Shown: positions 45,102 to 54,316, numbered from the stretch's first letter. The stretch: 64,000 bases of DNA from Mucilaginibacter gossypiicola (GCF_900110105.1 NZ_FOCL01000002.1:885620-949619); one strand, 5' to 3'. The notes: generated by a model from the sequence alone, not told the origin. Numbers and translations: made by a program.

Positions 45102-45731
45102 ATGTCATTAGTAGAAAAATTACAATGGAGATCGGCTGTTAAGAAATTCGATCCCAGCAAAAAAATAAGTACACAGCAATTAGAGGCTTTAAAAACCGCT
45201 ATCCAGTTAGCACCGTCATCATTAGGCCTGCAGTCATATAAAGTGATTGTTGTGCAGGATGCTGAAACCAAACAAAAATTACGCGCAGTAGGATATGACC
45301 AGGCGCAGATCACCGATTCGTCGGCTTTGTTTGTATTTGCCTCATTAACAAACCTTGATGAAGATTTTGGGAAAAAATTCATCGACCTTGTTGCTTCAAC
45401 CCGTAGCATTGACCGCGAAAGCCTTGCCGGTTATGAGCAAATGGTATTAGGTACGCTTGCAAGCCGTACAGACGCGCAAAAAGTAGAATGGTCGCACAAA
45501 CAAGCCTATATTGCTTTAGGTGTTTTATTAGCCGAAGCTGCCGAGCTTGGCGTTGATGCTGCTCCGATGGAAGGTTTTGATGCTGCAAAATTTGATGAGA
45601 TCCTTGGTCTGAAAGAAAAAGGATTAACTACAACTGTAATTGCTGCAGTAGGTTTCCGTGCCGAAGACGATGCTTACAGCAAAATGATAAAAGTTCGCCG
45701 TCCGCAAAGCGAGTTATTTATTGAAGCATAA
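45102..45731 (+). CDS. NAD(P)H-dependent nitroreductase-family oxidoreductase
   Basis: The FMN-binding nitroreductase pattern is seen in KLQWRSAVKKFDPSKKISTQ, IQLAPSSLGLQSYKVIVVQD, and ALGVLLAEAAELGVDAAPME with GFDAAKFDEILGLKEKG, the order typical of NfsB/dihydropteridine reductase-like enzymes. Length (209) is normal. It is a cytosolic flavoenzyme reducing quinones or nitro compounds with NAD(P)H. The palindrome over its promoter suggests regulation by a redox-responsive MarR/HxlR-like factor (inference). Confidence 0.9.
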   Translation: MSLVEKLQWRSAVKKFDPSKKISTQQLEALKTAIQLAPSSLGLQSYKVIVVQDAETKQKLRAVGYDQAQITDSSALFVFASLTNLDEDFGKKFIDLVASTRSIDRESLAGYEQMVLGTLASRTDAQKVEWSHKQAYIALGVLLAEAAELGVDAAPMEGFDAAKFDEILGLKEKGLTTTVIAAVGFRAEDDAYSKMIKVRRPQSELFIEA

Positions 45732-45744
45732 TTTAGGTTGATTG

Positions 45745-45816
45745 AGTGAATGGTTGATTAAGTGAGTAGTTGTTGGTATGCTGAAATTCAACCACTCACT
45801 TAATCAACTATTCACT
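45745..45816. terminator. Bidirectional inverted repeat between convergent genes
   Basis: Arms of 28 bp (45745-45772 and 45789-45816, 26 of 28 matching; AGTGAATGGTTGATTAAGTG on the left) form a strong hairpin between the nitroreductase and the LacI gene ends. The right arm just reaches the LacI stop codon. Confidence 0.65.
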
Positions 45817-46825
45817 ACTCTCCAATCGAAGATTTCCGGATAAACAACTTCGATTTTAATACATGCTCCTTTTTAGGAGTATTGCCATTATTTTCGAGTA
45901 CATCAAATAATAATGTTGCAGCCTTTACGCCCATTTCATAGGCCGGCTGTGTTATGGTTGAAAGTGGGGGAGAAAGCAAGGGGGCTACTCTAAGGCTCGA
46001 AAAACTGATCACTTTAAGATCGTTAGGGATAGAGATACCGATATCATTACAAACATAATAGGTAGCGAAAGCCAAACGTTCAACAGAGCTGAAAATCCCA
46101 TCGGGCCTGATTTCCTGTAGCGCTTTTTTCAGGATCTTATAGTTTACTTTCTCATCGTTACTACAATCAATCACCAGGTTATCATCAAACGCTATCTTGT
46201 GCCTGGCCAAGGCGTCCATATAGCCCTGCATCCTCACTTTACCTATCGAAATGCTTTTGTTAACCACCAGGTAAGCCACTTTTTTGCAGCCCGTTTTAAT
46301 AAGGTGCTCGGTTGCTGCAAAGCTGCTGTCATAGTCGTTGGTGGTGACTTTGGCAGCCTCAATATCTTCGTAAACACGGTCGAAAAATACCACAGGCACA
46401 TGCTTTTTCTCCAATTGGCGCAGGTAGTTGTGATCGTTGGCTTCGCCGGATACCGACATGATGATACCATCGGCTTTGCCATTGTTAAGGTAGTTTACAA
46501 ATGATACTTCCTTTTCAAAAACATCATCTGTACGGTAAAGTAAAATGTAGAAACCTTTTTTGCGGGCAACCTCTTCAATGCCGTTTATAGCCTGCGAAAA
46601 AAAGTCGTTTGCTATTTCAGGAACAATAACGGCCAGGGTATTGGACTTTTTATCGCGGAGGTTGCTGGCATAATGATTGGGCAAATAGTTATGCTGTTTG
46701 GCATAAGCCAGGATCCGTTCTTTGGTATCCTTATTAATATCAGTATTTCCGTTAAAAGCCCTCGATATAGTTGATGTGGATATATTGAGTTCCTTTGCCA
46801 GTTTCTTGATATTGATATTGTCCAT
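45815..46825 (-). CDS. LacI family transcriptional regulator
   Basis: The N-terminal helix-turn-helix and hinge are clear: IKKLAKELNISTSTISRAFN and YAKQHNYLPNHYASNLRDKK. A periplasmic-binding-protein-like sensor domain follows (TLAVIVPEIANDFFSQAING, KADGIIMSVSGEAND, ISVPNDL-like IGISIPNDLKVISFSSLRVA). Regulators of this type control sugar genes. None is adjacent, so its targets may be elsewhere or in the 26.7-37.6 kb glycan cluster (inference). Confidence 0.93.
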   Translation of the reverse strand: MDNINIKKLAKELNISTSTISRAFNGNTDINKDTKERILAYAKQHNYLPNHYASNLRDKKSNTLAVIVPEIANDFFSQAINGIEEVARKKGFYILLYRTDDVFEKEVSFVNYLNNGKADGIIMSVSGEANDHNYLRQLEKKHVPVVFFDRVYEDIEAAKVTTNDYDSSFAATEHLIKTGCKKVAYLVVNKSISIGKVRMQGYMDALARHKIAFDDNLVIDCSNDEKVNYKILKKALQEIRPDGIFSSVERLAFATYYVCNDIGISIPNDLKVISFSSLRVAPLLSPPLSTITQPAYEMGVKAATLLFDVLENNGNTPKKEHVLKSKLFIRKSSIGE

Positions 46826-47034
46826 TTTTGCCCGCTAAATCTATTTACTATGTGCCAAATGTAATAAAACAGATCAATTGTGTTTAATAATCAAGGCTAT
46901 AAATGTTAAAATAGCATTAGAAAAATAGCAAAATCAGGACACTGTTTCGGCTCAGGCTTTCATGACTTAACTGTAAGTTAATCAGTGGCATGCACTTTGT
47001 ATAATTCAGGGTATAGCATTCACGGATACGGTTT

Positions 47035-47400
47035 ATGGCAAAACGGGTTTTGATAGTTGATGATAACGAGCTGATGATAGAGGTAATGACCTATATTTTG
47101 CTCGGCAACGGGTACGAAGTAGCCGCGTTAAGTCGTATCCATGAAATTTTTAAGATTATTAAAGCATGCCGTCCCGACCTGGTGATCCTGGATATTGCCG
47201 ATAAAAGTATGGATGGCCGGGAGCTATGCCGGCTTATTAAACTAAACCGGGCTACCAAAAACCTGCGGGTAATTGTGTGTTCGGAAAATGAAGAAATGGA
47301 GCCGCTTACATCACAAAAAGGAGCTCCTGATGATGTTTTGCATAAGCCATTTGGCATGAACAGCCTGATCCGCAAGGTTGAACTACAGCTGGCTGCATAA
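47035..47400 (+). CDS. Single-domain response regulator (receiver only)
   Basis: The 121-residue protein is one CheY-like receiver: acidic pair in RVLIVDDNELMIEVMTYIL, phospho-acceptor Asp in PDLVILDIADKSMDGRELCR, the switch residue region IVCSENEEMEP (Ser in place of the usual Thr) and Lys in DVLHKPFGMNSLIRKVELQL. No output domain is present. The cognate kinase is not in the window. Confidence 0.9.
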   Translation: MAKRVLIVDDNELMIEVMTYILLGNGYEVAALSRIHEIFKIIKACRPDLVILDIADKSMDGRELCRLIKLNRATKNLRVIVCSENEEMEPLTSQKGAPDDVLHKPFGMNSLIRKVELQLAA

Positions 47401-47494
47401 CTAAATTTTAAAATAATAAATTGTAAATTAACGTGTTATGTTAAAAAATAGTAATGCTTTCACCCTGCTGTTGCTTTTGTAACATGGGATATGT

Positions 47495-47749
47495 ATGTTT
47501 ACCGAAGAGAAGATAAAGATGGGATTGCCACTAAGAATAACTTTTAATGATACCGATCACGTGTATCAAATTAACACCTCGCCAATTACACCAACCACCA
47601 GCGAACTTGAGATCCTGTTAAACGGCGAGAAGATAATCCTCCAAAAAGATGCCCGCCGTGTATGGGTACAAAAAGGTGAAGGCCCGGTAATTGACCCTGA
47701 GTTTGCACAGGCATTGGGACGTTCGGTTGCTTTGCGGTTTAGGATGTAA
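47495..47749 (+). CDS. Small protein of unknown function
   Basis: The 84-residue reading frame is GC-normal and lies 95 bp after the receiver gene on the same strand. The product is predicted beta-rich (PLRITFNDTDHVYQINTSPI, EILLNGEKIILQKDARRVWV) with no recognised domain. The start could also be the ATG at 47519 (MGLPLRITFN). Confidence 0.5.
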   Translation: MFTEEKIKMGLPLRITFNDTDHVYQINTSPITPTTSELEILLNGEKIILQKDARRVWVQKGEGPVIDPEFAQALGRSVALRFRM

Positions 47750-47754
47750 GCGAA

Positions 47755-48039
47755 TTAGTTTACGGTTGTTAACGTTAGTACAAATAAATTTTTCCCCTTT
47801 AATTTGTTGAGGGATGGTACTACATCGCTTTGATCTTTTATATCCAGGATCAGACCAATAAAAAAATCACAGGGGCTTTTGTCGCCAATTTCTACGCTTT
47901 TTATTTTGATGAGGTCATCATTTAAGCAAACAAAATCCCCGCATGCAATTTGCCCCGGGGTAATTTGACCTGCTATCACCAACCCGCGACCGGTAAGGTT
48001 AAACCAATCCTGAAGTAGAAATTGAGCGGTATTTTGCAT
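47755..48039 (-). CDS. Stand-alone EF-Tu domain-2-like beta-barrel protein
   Basis: The start at 48039 (MQNTAQFLLQDWFNLTGRGL) is preferred over an ATG ten codons upstream that lies in the terminator hairpin region. The text GRGLVIAGQITPGQIACGDF, then IKIKSVEIGDK and FFIGLILDI, follows the pattern of translation factor domain 2 (GTVATGRIERGVIKVGDEVE in EF-Tu). No GTPase domain is linked. The role is unknown; it may bind an RNA or a partner protein. Confidence 0.6.
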   Translation of the reverse strand: MQNTAQFLLQDWFNLTGRGLVIAGQITPGQIACGDFVCLNDDLIKIKSVEIGDKSPCDFFIGLILDIKDQSDVVPSLNKLKGKNLFVLTLTTVN

Positions 48040-48063
48040 AGAGAGGTAAAGTAACAAAAAGTA

Positions 48064-48108
48064 GCCCATTCAATGAATAAGAAATACACTCTTATTCATT
48101 GAATGGGC
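48064..48108 (-). terminator. Perfect 19-bp inverted repeat / terminator
   Basis: GCCCATTCAATGAATAAGA (48064-48082) pairs perfectly with 48090-48108 around a 7-nt loop. On the minus strand TACTTTTTG follows. It ends the HMA-MauE gene (stop at 48120) and sits 25 bp before the EF-Tu-domain-like gene start. Confidence 0.85.
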
Positions 48109-48119
48109 GTTATTAAATC

Positions 48120-48851
48120 TTATACCAAAACCAGCATCACAATCCCCATCAAAATCATCAAGCCATCTTCAATAATGGTAACGGTGCTCATGGGCAGGTT
48201 AAACACAGCGCCAAGGCAGGCACACCGGATCTTCCTTTTGTTGAAAACGCTTTGCAGTACACCAACCAGGCTTACAGTCATTACTACAACCATGATAGCA
48301 TTAACGGTTACCGGGGCTATGTTTAGGGCAAAAGCGAGCCCTAAACCTAATTCAACAAAAACATAAGCGTAACCCCATCCGCGCCAGCGTTTGGCCACTA
48401 TATCGTACATACTGTAGCTCTCGGCAAAACCGCCGAGATCCAACAGTTTAAAAAAAGAAAACACCAGGAAAAAGCCGCTCATGAAAATACGCATCATGGT
48501 CATGATGTTAAAAGAGCTGCTGTAACCTGCAATTAATGAAGCAGCCAACAAATAACCGAATATGAGCAGGATGGGCTTGTAAGTTTGGAGCCATGTGCGG
48601 GTTTCGGCATCATCGGCCACACTCATGACATGATGATTTGGTTCTGCTTCGCTAAGCTGATATTTGGGGTAAGCAGCAAGGGCTTGCTGAAGATCGGTTG
48701 TTGATACATGCTTTTTCATAGTGATATCAGCAGTGCCTTCGGCTAATGAGATATCAACTTTTTCGATATTGGGAACCTGCTGCAACAGGCTTTGTACTTT
48801 GGCAAGGCAGCCCGTGCAGGTCATGCCGGTGATATTATAGGTATGTGTCAT
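48120..48851 (-). CDS. HMA domain fused to MauE/DoxX-like membrane protein
   Basis: The start at 48851 (MTHTYNITGMTCTGCLAKVQ) is the usual start of the HMA domain; the metal-binding Cys pair is in GMTCTGCLAKVQ. After residue about 95, four membrane helices match the MauE family (VLFGYLL-like FGYLLAASLIAGYSSSFNIM, FFLVFSFFKLLDLGGFAESY, CACLGAVFNLPMSTVTIIED). The Cys-Ala-Cys and STVT region resembles MauE/TlpA-linked redox proteins. It may bind copper and act in thiol redox (inference). It is followed upstream by an HMA-like AraC regulator. Confidence 0.88.
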   Translation of the reverse strand: MTHTYNITGMTCTGCLAKVQSLLQQVPNIEKVDISLAEGTADITMKKHVSTTDLQQALAAYPKYQLSEAEPNHHVMSVADDAETRTWLQTYKPILLIFGYLLAASLIAGYSSSFNIMTMMRIFMSGFFLVFSFFKLLDLGGFAESYSMYDIVAKRWRGWGYAYVFVELGLGLAFALNIAPVTVNAIMVVVMTVSLVGVLQSVFNKRKIRCACLGAVFNLPMSTVTIIEDGLMILMGIVMLVLV

Positions 48852-49043
48852 GATAATTTGTATTTGTTGATACAAAATTACCAAGGGACTGCCGGCCGTT
48901 GTTACAGTATTATAGTTATGATTTATAAGATTTACAGTTTAGCACGAATACCTGGCGAGCGTGTTAGATTTAACCGAATTACACAAATCGTCAGCGACAA
49001 ACTTCCGCATTAACAATTCGTTTTAATTCGAAAAATTCGTGCT

Positions 49044-49604
49044 TTATATATCCTCCAGATTTTGACGCTTCCTTCCCTGCAATGCTTTAAAAGCCGAAGG
49101 CGTCATGCCGGTTACTTGCTTAAACTGGCTGGATAGGTAGGCTACGCTGCTGTAGCCCAGTTGAAAAGCAATCTCCGAAAGGCTAAGTTCATTATAAACC
49201 AACAGCTCCTTTACCTTTTCAATTCGCTGCGCTATGTAGTATTTTTCAATTGTTGAGCCCTCCACTGCCGAAAACAGATTGCTCAAATAGCCGTAATCGT
49301 AATTAAGTTTTGATGAAAGCAGGGCCGAAAGCTTTAACGGCGATTGTGCTTCTGTATAGTGCACATGCTCAATGATGAGCGTTTTGATCTGTTCGATGAG
49401 GCGGCTTTTTTGATCATCAATCAATTCAAAGCCGAGGTCATTCAGCGAACTTTCCAGTTGCTTGAGCTGCGATGGGGTAGGCGCCTCCTTAATTTCTACC
49501 TCGCCAAGGTCCACCACAGTGGGCTGCAGGCCCGCTTTTTCAAGCTCGGTTTTTACCATCATTTTGCAGCGGCTGCAAACCATGTTTTTTATATACAGCT
49601 TCAT
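49044..49604 (-). CDS. AraC family regulator with N-terminal HMA-like domain
   Basis: The first 65 residues look like a heavy-metal-associated fold with MVCSRCKMMVKTELEKAGLQ, a C-x-x-C pair. The C-terminal 100 residues are an AraC DNA-binding domain: YIAQRIEKVKELLVYNELSL, SEIAFQLGYSSVAYLSSQFK and TGMTPSAFKAL. This suggests direct metal sensing, likely copper. It lies between the HMA-MauE gene and the serine hydrolase, all on the minus strand. Confidence 0.9.
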   Translation of the reverse strand: MKLYIKNMVCSRCKMMVKTELEKAGLQPTVVDLGEVEIKEAPTPSQLKQLESSLNDLGFELIDDQKSRLIEQIKTLIIEHVHYTEAQSPLKLSALLSSKLNYDYGYLSNLFSAVEGSTIEKYYIAQRIEKVKELLVYNELSLSEIAFQLGYSSVAYLSSQFKQVTGMTPSAFKALQGRKRQNLEDI

Positions 49605-49614
49605 GGCGGCAAAA

Positions 49615-50688
49615 CTACTGTTTTAAAGCCTCATCCACCAGTTGTTTCAGTTCCTTGTAGCGCTGCTGCCTGTTATCATTTTTAATATAGAAAGTCATCA
49701 TAAAGGCGGCATATTTCTTATCCTTATCTATCCACGGAAAACTCCCAAATAGCCCCGGGCTGCTTACCGTATGGGCATCAAATACCCACTCGCCATAACC
49801 ATAGCCCAATCCGCCGGCTTCGGCAGGGGAATAGGCTACCTTCACATCGGGGGTGAGCCTGTTTACCTGCATCTCAGCTATGCTGCCTTCGCTCAGGATA
49901 CGTTTACCATTAAAAGTACCCCGGTTCATGATCATCGTCAAAAAGGCGAGGTAATCTTCGGATGTACTGTAGGCCCCGCCAGCAGGTAAAGCCACTTTAG
50001 CGTTGCCGAAATCGGTGTGCTGCATGTTGAGTGGGCGGGCAATGCGCTCGGCAAAAAGGGTTTCAAAATTTTTGCCGCTGATCTTCTCAATAATTGCACC
50101 GGCAATCTGCAGGCCGGCATTACTGTAATGAAAAACTTTACCCGGTGTACCTTCCATGGGCAAGGCGGCAATATCAGCAATAGCATCGTTCATAGAGTTT
50201 TCCTGGCGCATTTCTTCCAGACTTTCTTTTAAAGGCGGAGTTTTGATGCCAGTTTGGTGCGACAGGCATTGGCCAATGGTTATCCCTCCCTTGCCATGTT
50301 GTGAAAGTACGGGGAGGTATTTACCAACGGTATCGCTGAGGTTTAATTTCCCTTCATCAACAAAGGTCATTACCAAAGCGGCACTAAGCCATTTGCTGCA
50401 GCTGGCAATAGCTACCCGGGAGGTAGAGGTATAATCGTCGAGGTCGGCCTTTTTGCCCTGCTTGCGCGCAATCATCCGGTTAACAATCTTTTGCCTCATG
50501 TTCATATCATTAACGGCATGATTGTAAACAAGCTTACCGTTTTGATAAACAACAAGCACCACCCGGCCGCCCATTTCTGAAGCATGGTCGTTTAACCAAT
50601 TATCAACCTTGCTGAAGTTATATTGCGCATTGGCTTTGATGTTACAAATCAGTAATAAGCATAGGATAAGGGATAGTTTGGGTTTCAT
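49615..50688 (-). CDS. Beta-lactamase-fold serine hydrolase, secreted
   Basis: A signal peptide (MKPKLSLILCLLLICNIKANA) precedes a class C beta-lactamase-like domain. The nucleophile motif S-x-x-K is in RVAIASCSKWLSAALVM, and the YxN motif in FHYSNAGLQIAGAIIEKIS; SHQTGIKTPPLKE is also typical. Such proteins are often esterases or peptidases of unknown substrate rather than antibiotic hydrolases. The gene ends 11 bp before the AraC start, so they may be co-transcribed. Confidence 0.88.
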   Translation of the reverse strand: MKPKLSLILCLLLICNIKANAQYNFSKVDNWLNDHASEMGGRVVLVVYQNGKLVYNHAVNDMNMRQKIVNRMIARKQGKKADLDDYTSTSRVAIASCSKWLSAALVMTFVDEGKLNLSDTVGKYLPVLSQHGKGGITIGQCLSHQTGIKTPPLKESLEEMRQENSMNDAIADIAALPMEGTPGKVFHYSNAGLQIAGAIIEKISGKNFETLFAERIARPLNMQHTDFGNAKVALPAGGAYSTSEDYLAFLTMIMNRGTFNGKRILSEGSIAEMQVNRLTPDVKVAYSPAEAGGLGYGYGEWVFDAHTVSSPGLFGSFPWIDKDKKYAAFMMTFYIKNDNRQQRYKELKQLVDEALKQ

Positions 50689-50898
50689 ATTTAAATGATT
50701 TATAAGCCTGTTTGACAGCTAAGCTAATTTAAGGTTTATTCGGATAGGCTGTTTTAGGCAGGTTGGCACAAAAACGGATTGTTTTGTAGTCTCAACTTCC
50801 TTTTTTACCCGTTTAACGATTGTTTTTCCTCTCCCAACTAATTGTAATACCCATTATTGGGGATTGTACTTTTCTTTGTATTGCAAAACCGAAAGGCT

Positions 50899-51861
50899 AT
50901 GAAAACCAAAAAGAAACCTTTGTATCAACGAAAAGCATTTATCATTATCCTTATTTTATTTGTGGGCTTTGTGGGCATCCAGTTTGTACGTCCGGATGTA
51001 CCTAATCTTCCGGTAACCGGCGACCTGGAAGCTCCGGCCGATGTTAAGGCCATTATTCAGCGGGCCTGTTATGATTGTCACTCTAACAACGCCAATTTGC
51101 GCTGGTACGATAAGATAGTCCCTGTTTACTGGGGCGTTGCATCGCATATCAAGGATGGCAGGGCCGATCTTAATTTTTCGGAATGGAACAAACTCGCCCC
51201 AGCCGATCAGAAAGGAAAACTCTGGGAATCGATCAACCAGATCATTGCCGGGGCCATGCCTTTGCCAAGTTATACCGCTGTTCATACGGAAGCAAAAGTA
51301 TCACCGGCTGATCTGGCCGTGTTGAAAAACTATCTTGCAAGTATGGTTCATAGCAAACCTGCCGATACCGCTGCTATCAATGCGGCAGATAAGCAATATC
51401 TGCATTGGGAAAAAAATGAAACAGCGATCACCAAATTGTCGACAGCCGCAAATGGCATTTCCTACATTCCCGACTATAAAAACTGGCAGCCCATCAGCAC
51501 TACCGAGCGTTTTGATAACAACACGCTGCGCGTGATTTTTGGTAACGACATCGCGGTTAAAGCTATCAAAGAAAACAAAATTCACCCATGGCCAAACGGC
51601 GCAATATTTGCCAAAGTAGCCTGGGCGCAGCTACAGGATAAGGACGGAACCACTCATACCGGCGAATTCAAGCAAGTGGAATACATGATTAAAGACGACA
51701 AAAAGTATGCATCTACCTACGGATGGGGCTGGGCAAGGTTTAAAACACCAAAGATGGTTCCTTATGGCGGTGCCAATGTATTATTTACCAAAGAGTGTAT
51801 GAATTGCCACAAACCAATGGCTGCCGAAGATTTTGTATTTACACTACCCATTAAACACTAA
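50899..51861 (+). CDS. Haem-binding domain plus cytochrome P460-like protein
   Basis: The start at 50899 (MKTKKKPLYQRKAFIIILIL) gives an N-terminal anchor. The Haem_bd domain follows with CYDCHSNNANLRWYDKIVPV, containing the C-x-x-C-H haem site. The second half is a P460-like domain (DNNTLRVIFGNDIAVKAIKE, YGWGWARF) ending in a second C-x-x-C-H, ECMNCHKPMA. It is a periplasmic two-haem cytochrome; the electron partner is unknown. Next to it is a P460-like paralogue without a haem site. Confidence 0.88.
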   Translation: MKTKKKPLYQRKAFIIILILFVGFVGIQFVRPDVPNLPVTGDLEAPADVKAIIQRACYDCHSNNANLRWYDKIVPVYWGVASHIKDGRADLNFSEWNKLAPADQKGKLWESINQIIAGAMPLPSYTAVHTEAKVSPADLAVLKNYLASMVHSKPADTAAINAADKQYLHWEKNETAITKLSTAANGISYIPDYKNWQPISTTERFDNNTLRVIFGNDIAVKAIKENKIHPWPNGAIFAKVAWAQLQDKDGTTHTGEFKQVEYMIKDDKKYASTYGWGWARFKTPKMVPYGGANVLFTKECMNCHKPMAAEDFVFTLPIKH

Positions 51862-51865
51862 GCCC

Positions 51866-52342
51866 ATGAAAACAGTATATAGTTTAATTATAGCATGCAC
51901 GTTAATGCTGGCGGCCTGCTCTGACAATAAACAGGTTGAGTTATACAACACTAAAGCCGCCCTTCCGGCATCGGCAAAATATAACCTCGGTGGCCTAAAA
52001 GTAATTACCTCGTTTGTTAATAAAACGAAAGGAACGGCTTCAACACTTTATGGTAATGATTTGGCATTAAAAGCTGCCATAGAAGGGAATAAGATAATTG
52101 CCGGAAATGAGATTTTTACATTGGTAACCTGGAAACAGCAGGATGATGATCACTGGTTTGGCGCTAAGATCCCATCGGATGTTGAATCGGTGGAAGTGAT
52201 TAAAACCGCTTCATCGGGCAATAATGTCGCTATTAATTATCAGCAACTAAATGGTAAACCCCTCGATTTAAAAACGGATACATCAGGCCAGGCCGAAAGA
52301 ATTAAATATATCCTCGGTCAAAAGCCGTCAGTTTTGCCGTAG
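51866..52342 (+). CDS. P460-like lipoprotein lacking a haem motif
   Basis: The start at 51866 gives a lipobox (LMLAACSDN). Residues 40-120 match the P460-like half of the gene upstream, for example YGNDLALKAAIEGNKIIAGN against FGNDIAVKAIKENKIHPWPN and LVTWKQQDDD against VAWAQLQDKD, but there is no C-x-x-C-H. It lies 4 bp after the P460 gene, so the two are one operon. It probably arose by duplication and lost haem, perhaps as a partner subunit (inference). Confidence 0.8.
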   Translation: MKTVYSLIIACTLMLAACSDNKQVELYNTKAALPASAKYNLGGLKVITSFVNKTKGTASTLYGNDLALKAAIEGNKIIAGNEIFTLVTWKQQDDDHWFGAKIPSDVESVEVIKTASSGNNVAINYQQLNGKPLDLKTDTSGQAERIKYILGQKPSVLP

Positions 52343-52387
52343 TTAATGAAAAGGGATTATTAACTTGAAAAAAGCGCAGGGCTATGG

Positions 52388-52497
52388 GATTCCCCTCTTG
52401 AGAGGGGTGGAGGGGTGTGTTTCTGCTTTGATAAACCTATCGCTTAAACACCCCCCTGCTATCGCTCATGCCTACGCGCCCCCTCTCAAGAGGGGAT
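52388..52497. repeat. Palindromic repeat, CCCCTCTTGAGAGGGG family
   Basis: TCCCCTCTTGAGAGGGG (about 52391-52407) pairs with CCCCTCTCAAGAGGGGA (about 52480-52496). Inner text has ggaggggtgtgtt and aaacacccccct, which also pair. A related element (CCCTCCCC types) is at 56537-56662. Confidence 0.75.
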
Positions 52498-52530
52498 TTA
52501 AGAAAAGCTCATCAATCTGCCTTTAGCTTT

Positions 52531-54030
52531 TTAGGCAATATCTATTTCCGTCCGGTCACCATCCGCCGGAGGTACATCAAGCGTTTTTACCGGTTCTAAC
52601 CCTGAAGCATACCCAAACAAGCGACGCTCTTTGATTATTGTAGCTACCTCGGCTGGTACAAATTCTTCCCAGCCATCAGCACCCAGTTTTATCAGCTCCA
52701 GTACATTGTCGGTTTCAACGTTGAGGTTGTTTTCGTTATAATGCCTGATATCTTCTATTTTATTGTTGGCTATCAGGTAGCGGTACAAATCTATCAGGTG
52801 AGGCGGCAGGTAAAAACGCAGGCAATTCCAGATTACGCCATCGCGCAAGGTTGGGTATATAAACAGCTTTACCTTACGGCTAAACAGTGTGGCGAATGAT
52901 TCCAAAATGCCGCCCGGTAAATCTTTATAGTGCTCTTCAGAGAAGATATACTCAAGGTTAGGGAAACCAAGTACTACGCCCATTTTAAGCTTGGTGATTT
53001 TTGACAGGTAGGCCACCAGCTTATAATACTCGTGGAAGTTGGAGATCATTACCGTTTGCCCTAAAGAGCCAAGAATATCTACGCGGTCAAGGAAATCCTT
53101 TTCGTCTATATCGGCATTGATATCGGCATTACGTTCTTTAAGGGCCTGGAGCGTAAGCTCGGTAACAACCACAACGTTTTCTCTGTCAACATCTGACTCC
53201 TGGAGAAACTGCTTAACGCCCGTGTTTAACATGTCCATATGTACATTGATAACCGGACGGAAACGGCCTCGCACCATTACGATGTGTTTTTTGTATAGCA
53301 CTTCAGAAGGCTGCAGGTTTTTACCATCGGGCCCAAACAACGCTGCATCCGAAAAACCATATTTTACCAGGTGAAGGCTCATCAGGCGGTTATCGACCTT
53401 GGTGAAGTTGGGGCCTTCAAAACGGATCATATCAATCTGGATCCTGTCGCGCGATAGATTGTCCATCAGCGAAAGCAGGAATACGGGAGGGATTTCGTTG
53501 TAATAGAAACAGGCGTACATCAGGTTTACACCCAATATACCTACGGCCTGCTGCTGCAGGTTATTATCGTTATCCAGCAGCTTAACGTGAATTACCACAT
53601 CATTGTACTGCCCGTTGGGTTCCAACTGAAAGCGAACGCCCATCCAGCCGTGGCCTTCATTGGTTTTATTGTAATTGAGGGCCGATATCGTATCTGCGAA
53701 GGCAAAAAAGGTTGATGTATCACCTCGTTGCGCGCCAAGGCGCTCAATGATGAGGCCGTATTCATGACTAAGCATGGCCATCAACCGGGGTTCGCTCACA
53801 TAACGGCGGCTTTGCTGTACCCCATAAATAGCATCTGAAAAAAGCATGTCATAAGCCGACATGGTTTTGGCTATAGTACCGGATGATGCTCCGGCTTTAA
53901 AAAAGTTTGCTGCTACGTCCTGTCCGGCTCCAATTTCGGCAAATGAGCCATAAATTTCGGGGTTAAGATTAATGGCCAGTGCTTTTTGCTTGGTTCCAAT
54001 ATCTTTATTGTGAATGGCATTCATACCCAT
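52531..54030 (-). CDS. Large conserved cytoplasmic protein, unknown
   Basis: The 499-residue protein has no signal peptide or membrane helix. The start is 54030 or 54024 (MNAIHNKDIGTKQKALAINL). Striking conserved-looking blocks are IYGSFAEIGAGQDVAANFFK, MGVVLGFPNLEYIF and VKLFIYPTLRDGVIWNCLRF. The size, composition and absence of low complexity indicate a real folded protein, but I cannot name a family or function. Confidence 0.85.
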   Translation of the reverse strand: MGMNAIHNKDIGTKQKALAINLNPEIYGSFAEIGAGQDVAANFFKAGASSGTIAKTMSAYDMLFSDAIYGVQQSRRYVSEPRLMAMLSHEYGLIIERLGAQRGDTSTFFAFADTISALNYNKTNEGHGWMGVRFQLEPNGQYNDVVIHVKLLDNDNNLQQQAVGILGVNLMYACFYYNEIPPVFLLSLMDNLSRDRIQIDMIRFEGPNFTKVDNRLMSLHLVKYGFSDAALFGPDGKNLQPSEVLYKKHIVMVRGRFRPVINVHMDMLNTGVKQFLQESDVDRENVVVVTELTLQALKERNADINADIDEKDFLDRVDILGSLGQTVMISNFHEYYKLVAYLSKITKLKMGVVLGFPNLEYIFSEEHYKDLPGGILESFATLFSRKVKLFIYPTLRDGVIWNCLRFYLPPHLIDLYRYLIANNKIEDIRHYNENNLNVETDNVLELIKLGADGWEEFVPAEVATIIKERRLFGYASGLEPVKTLDVPPADGDRTEIDIA

Positions 54031-54316
54031 AAATTATTATAGTTTACTGTTACCAGTAGTATAACCTAAGAAGGCCTAAAATTACACTTTTTTAAGCGAA
54101 GGCGTGTTAAGAATGTATTACAAAATAAGTAAAGCCCCATTTTATTACTTTCAGAAAATAAATTAATGTGTTTTTGACAGGTTATAGAACCGCGGCAACG
54201 CGTTGATAGTCATAATATTCAAACAACGTACGGGCCTGCTGAATAAGAAGACTTGGCTGATATAAAACTGAACAATCTGAACAGGCCTGTTTTACCGTTG
54301 GAGTGTTTAAATTTAT

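Noticed and set aside
45815..46825. LacI gene as the certain regulator of the glycan cluster
   Set aside because: It is 8 kb away with other operons between; no shared operator was found.
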